Below are positions 60,401 to 64,000 of a DNA stretch of 64,000 nt, one piece after another. Every line of letters begins with the position of its first letter. The first letter of the stretch is position 1. The translations under genes and the position numbers were made by a program. Source of the DNA: Symsagittifera roscoffensis (lineage: Eukaryota > Xenacoelomorpha > Acoela > Convolutidae); NCBI RefSeq assembly GCF_963678635.1, contig NC_087070.1, forward strand, positions 19,131,318-19,195,317, in the 5' to 3' direction. The notes beneath the pieces are model-generated. The model did no database searches. It had not been told where the DNA came from and worked only from the letters and a program-made list of their open reading frames with translations.

Positions 60401-63052
60401 CAAGAAGTCAGGGACAACTTGGAACACGAATCAAGTTCAACATCGCCAAAACCGAGCGCATCGACGGAACGAAAACTCAGTGAGGTGAATGTAATAGAAG
60501 TAGACCTGACAACCACAGAAGAGGCGGAGAGTGAGGAGGAAGTGTGCTCAATTCAACCGCCAAAGGGACTAGGAAAAACAGGACTGCAAAAGCAGCAACA
60601 AGTGGAGACCCTGGACAATCTCGCAAAACTGTTCGACAAAAACTTGCTAGCAGAATTGACCACAGAAGACACGTGGATGGACCGCCTCAGGAGAGTGGTA
60701 GAGAGAGGGGATAAACAAGGATTCGAATTGATGGGACCCTATACAAATCCGTTGTGGTCACAGATGGCAGTTCAGGACGACTGCATCTTGGTGAATAATC
60801 GGCTAGCAGTACCAGTTCAACTACGACAAGCTGTCCTGAAACGAATCCATCGAGGACACCCAGGTCAGGAGGCTATGTTGGGAGCAGCGCAATATCTGTG
60901 GTGGCCACACATGAATAAGGACATCGTGAATTTGGCAGAGGAGTGTCGTAGTTGTACCAGATATGGTAAGAATGTAAAATACCTTATTTCGAAAAATTCG
61001 TCAAAACCATTGCCACTGCTCACGCAGCCGGGACAGGATGTACAACTAGACTACGCGGGGCCTATAGAAAACCAAAAAGGAAAAAAAATCTATCTTTTAG
61101 TAGCTATTGATCGATTCTCAAAATTTCCATCAGTGAAGGTTACAAAATCCACAAGTGGAAAGAGCACAGTAAAATTCTTGAGATCATATATCGACACACA
61201 TGGAGTCCCTGAATCAATTCGATCGGACCAATTTTCAGGATTTAAGGGAAAAACTTTTAAAAAATTCTGTTCGGAACTCAATATCGAGCAAAAATTCTGT
61301 CCGGTGGGGGATCACAGAGGTTGTGGTTTGGTTGAACGTACAATTCAAACAATAAAAAGAAGACTGGGAGTAATGATGCTCGATGAAAATAATAAATCAA
61401 TCAAATTATGCCTCAGCATTATAATGAGAGACTTACGGTGGAACAAGCAGAAAACAATTCAAGTATCTCCGTTCCAAGCACATTTTGGCAGGCTACCAAA
61501 AACAGAATTTAAAATTGTGAGGGATAAATTTTTAAATAATTCTGATTCTTTAGACAAACAACACTTGGAACGCTCAGCACTGACTGCTTCTCAAATGAAA
61601 CGAAGAATTGATCAGTCGAGAGAGAATCTAAAGATAGTGCGCAAGGGACAACTGAGCAGGGATACAAGCCCACTGCACAAGCAGCAGATGACATCGGACA
61701 GATACAAAGAAAGAGCCAAAGCCCTAAAGGAATTGTTGGAAGCGAACGCCCGCTGGAACTATGAAAGAAGGGACGCGGCTAAAAATGACATCCGGAAATT
61801 AGTGGACGAGACAGGGCAACTCAATCCCGATCTCCGAAAGGAAATGATCTACTCTTGGGAGAAGGGATTTGTGGAGGACAAAATAGAAAACCAATGCAAG
61901 TCACCAACCAAGACTATACTTCGAAAGGACCCTCTACGGAAAAGCGGACAAGCCTTAACCAGGCCACTAAAGGGGAAAATCGTTTCAGAAACGGACTCAA
62001 CAATTAGGACATCAGCCGGTTCGATCTATAGGAAATCGGATATAGCTCAATCAAAAACGGTACTGACGCAAGAAAACCAGCGAAGCACGAGTAAAAGTCC
62101 ATCGTCAGAACCTACCAAAAAGTTTAAGCGAGTCAGCTCTCCAGAACGACTAGAGGAGCTGGGATCAGAGGACGAACTTCAAGGAGAAATGGAAATCGCT
62201 GATACAATGAATCCGATAGAGTGCTTTCAGAGGAGCCAAACAATAGTCACTTCAAAGGACACAGAAGCCGGGGGAGGCCTGAATCTTGCAGTCAAAAGAG
62301 CAAAACCCAATTTGGCGGGACCAAAACTAAATACAGAGGAAAATATCACAAACAAGCCGGAAAAGAGCGGAAAGGAAAAGAAAGGCCGAAGCAAGAAACA
62401 ACAGGGGACAAATCAAGCTGCGACTGCAGCAAACTCAGAGCAAGAGAAAACAACATCTAAGCCGGAATCAGACACAGTAGATACCAAAATTCAGTCAAGT
62501 TCTACGCCGAAAGCAAAACAGCGTCCGAAACTGAAGGGCATTGACTCTCACACTCCTCTTGAAGATATCGTGGACAAATTTCACAATCGTAATTTGGCAC
62601 CGTCTGAATGGGAGAAGTACGCGGACCAATTGTTAAAAAGAGGAGTGCAGCGAGTTGCGGATGAACTTCGAGAAAATCCTCAACAAAGCTCGGAACTGGA
62701 CACAAACTTCGAACCACCACAAGGATTCTCGGACGAATCAAGTGCAGAAGAGTCAGGTATTAGACGAAGTTCGAGACAAACAAAAAACAAAGAACCCAAA
62801 CGATTCGGAGATCCGATAAAACATTCAATCAAAGAAATATCTGAAAACCTTACAGGTAGAGGTCTTCTAAAGGAGGCACTTAGACAATACAGAAACCAAC
62901 TGAGAGATTTTAAAGATCGGGACGACAGACCATTAGAATCGAAAGTGCGACGACTCGAAAGACATCTATTTATGCGAAAATTCGGATATGCTACCTTGGA
63001 TGAGGGAGTCGATTGGAACCCGAGTTGGGAAATCGAGCTGGAGGAAAACTGA
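57500..63052 (+). CDS. Pol polyprotein of the young gypsy element: zinc knuckle, protease, RT, RNase H, integrase, long C-terminal extension
   Basis: 1850 codons without a stop. The coding sense begins upstream, near 57369; the first ATG is inside the nucleocapsid. Order: CX2CX4HX4C knuckle (residues 5-18); protease VDTGSP (~119); RT with KLAMDAKPIN, LDLKYAYSQL (motif A) and FLDDIL (Asp pair 434-435); RNase H with CDASHDGLG (Asp ~595), NELELL (Glu ~635) and TDHKAL (Asp ~662), ending at DYLSRDP (~714). A ~400-residue low-complexity linker follows. The integrase has HRGHPGQ ... CRSCTRYGK (from ~1117), Asp1184 (LDYAGP), Asp1243 (SDQFSG) and Glu1279 (LVERTIQ), a D,D(35)E core. A ~500-residue charged extension ends the protein. 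All catalytic residues seen are intact, so this Pol may be active in trans. Confidence 0.93.
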   Translation: MGKNCKHCGKPNHFAKMCRSQQVSEVAEDSEGSVEECDQISEGVGSCSEFEVMSIQTYQPENERVSKYVKDRINEMRNNTNGKVIRVQKIDSIRDPTLNCVKSLKAMVRIDNQIIQLTVDTGSPVSFLNSATTKEIMDKSNKVRFIPSDKLNLQTKFVDYNKQPISILGALKTNLRSAGWEVKGATFLVSERKTRYIMGLDLQGQVGIVTTQRPAPKELTRFDVLMCEQSEGWKEKFFTKFKNLFERQGISKNHIASSKFKYPLCPIQEKGRRIPIHTQDQVKKEIEKLLTEGHITKLDKCTSDCFIAPIVITVKKDDSIKLAMDAKPINRQLFKNKYQMPNVDELIDGVSQTVTENKKGTLYFSVLDLKYAYSQLKLAADTARQCNFNMVGGKATGTYRFLTGFYGLADMPAEFQKAMDRTINHAKITFCFLDDILIVSKRSEIEHANLVEAVLKKLDAENLALKLSKCEFFKQEVNWLGHHLSEEGVRPKITKTEAVVNLDQPKSLKQLRSFLGSINHLAKFIPNVASLTEKLRPLLKEENQKKKLKNMKLPVKKFEWGDVHTVAFNAIKGAVANITKVHYYDANRETRVKCDASHDGLGATLEQQNDEGLWAPISFASRYLNAQEKKNSTNELELLAVVWAVDRYKHYLLGKPFTIATDHKALTTALDVNQSNKTYQSRLTRWVDRLLPYQFNIVHIPGRDMGIVDYLSRDPFNDPWPESELDEKFVVATINSFHEAFDCWNSRLKDSRSLNRNENVLECSRRNVTKQSSSNGCYSNQNGQNRTRLDRNEKKQFPRLQKQLNTTVQQKQITFSSNQPTKQSVLNNCKIKKRSVTSKIKKTDSRIEMSENKNTAYDWWSNSPQEWRNEEREESIMDPKWNRSLSTNNELSEEEEITETVQRTRKTIRGGRKNRDSSDSETRHAQRVKWSLEPEQQRVADQRLLSFWQLIGGENNVQENRELVAHTQEVRDNLEHESSSTSPKPSASTERKLSEVNVIEVDLTTTEEAESEEEVCSIQPPKGLGKTGLQKQQQVETLDNLAKLFDKNLLAELTTEDTWMDRLRRVVERGDKQGFELMGPYTNPLWSQMAVQDDCILVNNRLAVPVQLRQAVLKRIHRGHPGQEAMLGAAQYLWWPHMNKDIVNLAEECRSCTRYGKNVKYLISKNSSKPLPLLTQPGQDVQLDYAGPIENQKGKKIYLLVAIDRFSKFPSVKVTKSTSGKSTVKFLRSYIDTHGVPESIRSDQFSGFKGKTFKKFCSELNIEQKFCPVGDHRGCGLVERTIQTIKRRLGVMMLDENNKSIKLCLSIIMRDLRWNKQKTIQVSPFQAHFGRLPKTEFKIVRDKFLNNSDSLDKQHLERSALTASQMKRRIDQSRENLKIVRKGQLSRDTSPLHKQQMTSDRYKERAKALKELLEANARWNYERRDAAKNDIRKLVDETGQLNPDLRKEMIYSWEKGFVEDKIENQCKSPTKTILRKDPLRKSGQALTRPLKGKIVSETDSTIRTSAGSIYRKSDIAQSKTVLTQENQRSTSKSPSSEPTKKFKRVSSPERLEELGSEDELQGEMEIADTMNPIECFQRSQTIVTSKDTEAGGGLNLAVKRAKPNLAGPKLNTEENITNKPEKSGKEKKGRSKKQQGTNQAATAANSEQEKTTSKPESDTVDTKIQSSSTPKAKQRPKLKGIDSHTPLEDIVDKFHNRNLAPSEWEKYADQLLKRGVQRVADELRENPQQSSELDTNFEPPQGFSDESSAEESGIRRSSRQTKNKEPKRFGDPIKHSIKEISENLTGRGLLKEALRQYRNQLRDFKDRDDRPLESKVRRLERHLFMRKFGYATLDEGVDWNPSWEIELEEN

Positions 63053-63171
63053 AAAATACATAATCCAAAAACGTCAATTACCAGAAAAACAAAAACTTTT
63101 CTTTGAACTGAGTAAATTAAAATCTTTAAATAAATTATCCTACTGATGTTGTATAATTTATTTCTTTCACC

Positions 63172-63181
63172 GTGGGGGGTG
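63172..63181 (+). promoter_or_regulatory. Polypurine tract
   Basis: GTGGGGGGTG directly precedes the TG of the 3' LTR. It primes plus-strand DNA synthesis in this class. It contains two T. Confidence 0.7.
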
Positions 63182-63438
63182 TGTCATACCGCTACTGCAG
63201 TAGCAGTATTTATTATACGTTTGTACATCTAACCTCTGGTGCTCAATCATTATTTTATGGTATTCTCAAGGTCATACGTAAGTGTTGACACTGAGATTAA
63301 GCGAGAGATCAGAGTACTTAACAATTATCTATCTCTCAGTACATAAGAAACCAAGAAAAGAGAAAATCTAAATTCAATATTCAGAATACAGTATTGAATT
63401 ACAACTTGTTTTCAACTGATATCGCAACGCATATCACA
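63182..63438 (+). repeat. 3' LTR of the young gypsy element
   Basis: 257 bp, two differences from the 5' LTR, followed by the ATAAA target duplication. Confidence 0.95.
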
Positions 63439-63443
63439 ATAAA

Positions 63444-64000
63444 TGGCTCGACCAATAAATTGTTATTTAATTCACTAAAAGCAACGCTACTTTTTCGCAT
63501 AATGGCATATCTCAATTGATTTGCAAAGCATGTGACTGTTATGCAAAGCGTGTGAATTTTTGCTTCAATTTGAATTATGAATGAAAAGCACAATCCATCT
63601 AATATACATCAAGATAGGCTACGTATTGAATGAAAAAAAACAGTAGGCACTGCGTTTTAAAATTAAGTGTTTGTTATAAAAAACAGTTTCTTGTTTTGAA
63701 AACGGATCTACGTCAAAGATCTTGCATGGAATGCTCCAATCAATGTTCAAGGCTTAGAGGTGCCTTCAGAGCTGCGCACATGTCATTCTGGGCAACTAAA
63801 ATCCTGCAGTCGGTACGAGTTAACATTCCTTCAATTGTAGTCAAAATGGTGGGGCAAAGAAACATACAGAACCATTGAAAGATACCCATTTTCGCCATCC
63901 GTTCTAAAATGTTTTAAGGACGATTCAAACAGCCCAAATGTGGTCGGGACGAGACGATTGGAACACATGTCAAGTACAATAAAAAACCTTTCAAACTTTA
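63444..64000. other. Unassigned DNA right of the young gypsy element
   Basis: Before the insertion this was contiguous with the actin 5' flank (the sequence left of 56236), so it may hold distal actin promoter DNA. The frame at 63630-63878 (82 aa) is not recognised. Confidence 0.4.

Larger units (their letters stand above)
56237..63438 (+). mobile_element. Young Ty3/gypsy LTR retrotransposon with target-site duplication
   Basis: 257-bp LTRs (56237-56493 and 63182-63438) differ at two positions by direct comparison. The flanks carry a perfect 5-bp duplication, ATAAA (56232-56236 and 63439-63443). A primer binding site abuts the 5' LTR, and GTGGGGGGTG at 63172-63181 is the polypurine tract. 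Gag has two stops and a frame change at a run of 13 G; Pol is open for 1850 codons. There is no env. It is transcribed away from the actin gene. Confidence 0.95.

Noticed and set aside
1-64000. CRISPR arrays, rRNA genes or complete tRNA genes
   Set aside because: No regularly spaced repeat-spacer array, no rRNA-like text and no complete cloverleaf with A and B boxes was seen.

Overview
The window is AT-rich genomic DNA of an animal, very probably an invertebrate. It holds two host genes in a bed of retrotransposons of very different ages. The animal assignment rests on a spliced ARMH3 (C10orf76) gene with short GT-AG introns, a complete actin-family gene, and retroelement types common in invertebrates: Ty3/gypsy with and without env, CR1-like non-LTR elements with SGNH and PHD domains, and a Penelope-like element with GIY-YIG. 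I cannot name the phylum from sequence alone.

Layout. (1) 1 to about 12.56 kb, + strand: a large env-bearing Ty3/gypsy element entered inside gag. In order it has gag/protease, RT-RNase H-integrase, an unrecognised P/S/T-rich ORF with an N-terminal membrane helix, an envelope-like gene, and a second unrecognised ORF. All are broken by stops and frameshifts, and the + strand is strikingly A-rich and G-poor. (2) 12.6-15.7 kb: no recognised gene; two hairpins and a possible SINE piece. (3) 15.76-23.58 kb, - strand: eleven exons of the N-terminal half of ARMH3. Its 5.5-kb intron 4 holds a decayed CR1-like element in the same orientation. The 3' half of the gene is not in the window, so it lies beyond the left edge (past the env element) or is lost. 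(4) 23.8-28.4 kb, + strand: a CR1-like element (SGNH esterase, PHD/coiled-coil ORF1, endonuclease-RT ORF2) head to head with ARMH3, about 270 bp from its start codon. (5) 28.6-31.7 kb: a Penelope-like element. (6) 32.2-35.1 kb: a PHD-RT-zinc-nuclease-like retroelement. (7) 36.2-40.4 kb: a decayed non-LTR element with a 2A-like relic, interrupted by a GGATTCC-rich block. (8) 40.7-45.4 kb: a Penelope fragment and diverged tandem repeats. (9) 45.63-51.77 kb: a dead Ty3/gypsy element with 206-bp LTRs. (10) 54.97-56.11 kb, - strand: an intronless divergent actin. (11) 56.24-63.44 kb: a young Ty3/gypsy element with 257-bp LTRs (2 differences) and a 5-bp target duplication, inserted 129 bp upstream of the actin start codon.

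How it fits together. ARMH3 (Golgi PI4P metabolism) and the actin are unrelated host genes. Everything else is copy-and-paste DNA, much of it inserted into introns or promoter-proximal DNA. The most unusual content is the env element with two extra ORFs, the actin with several altered nucleotide-site and D-loop residues, and two gypsy elements whose gag start codon is built across the LTR/primer-binding-site junction.
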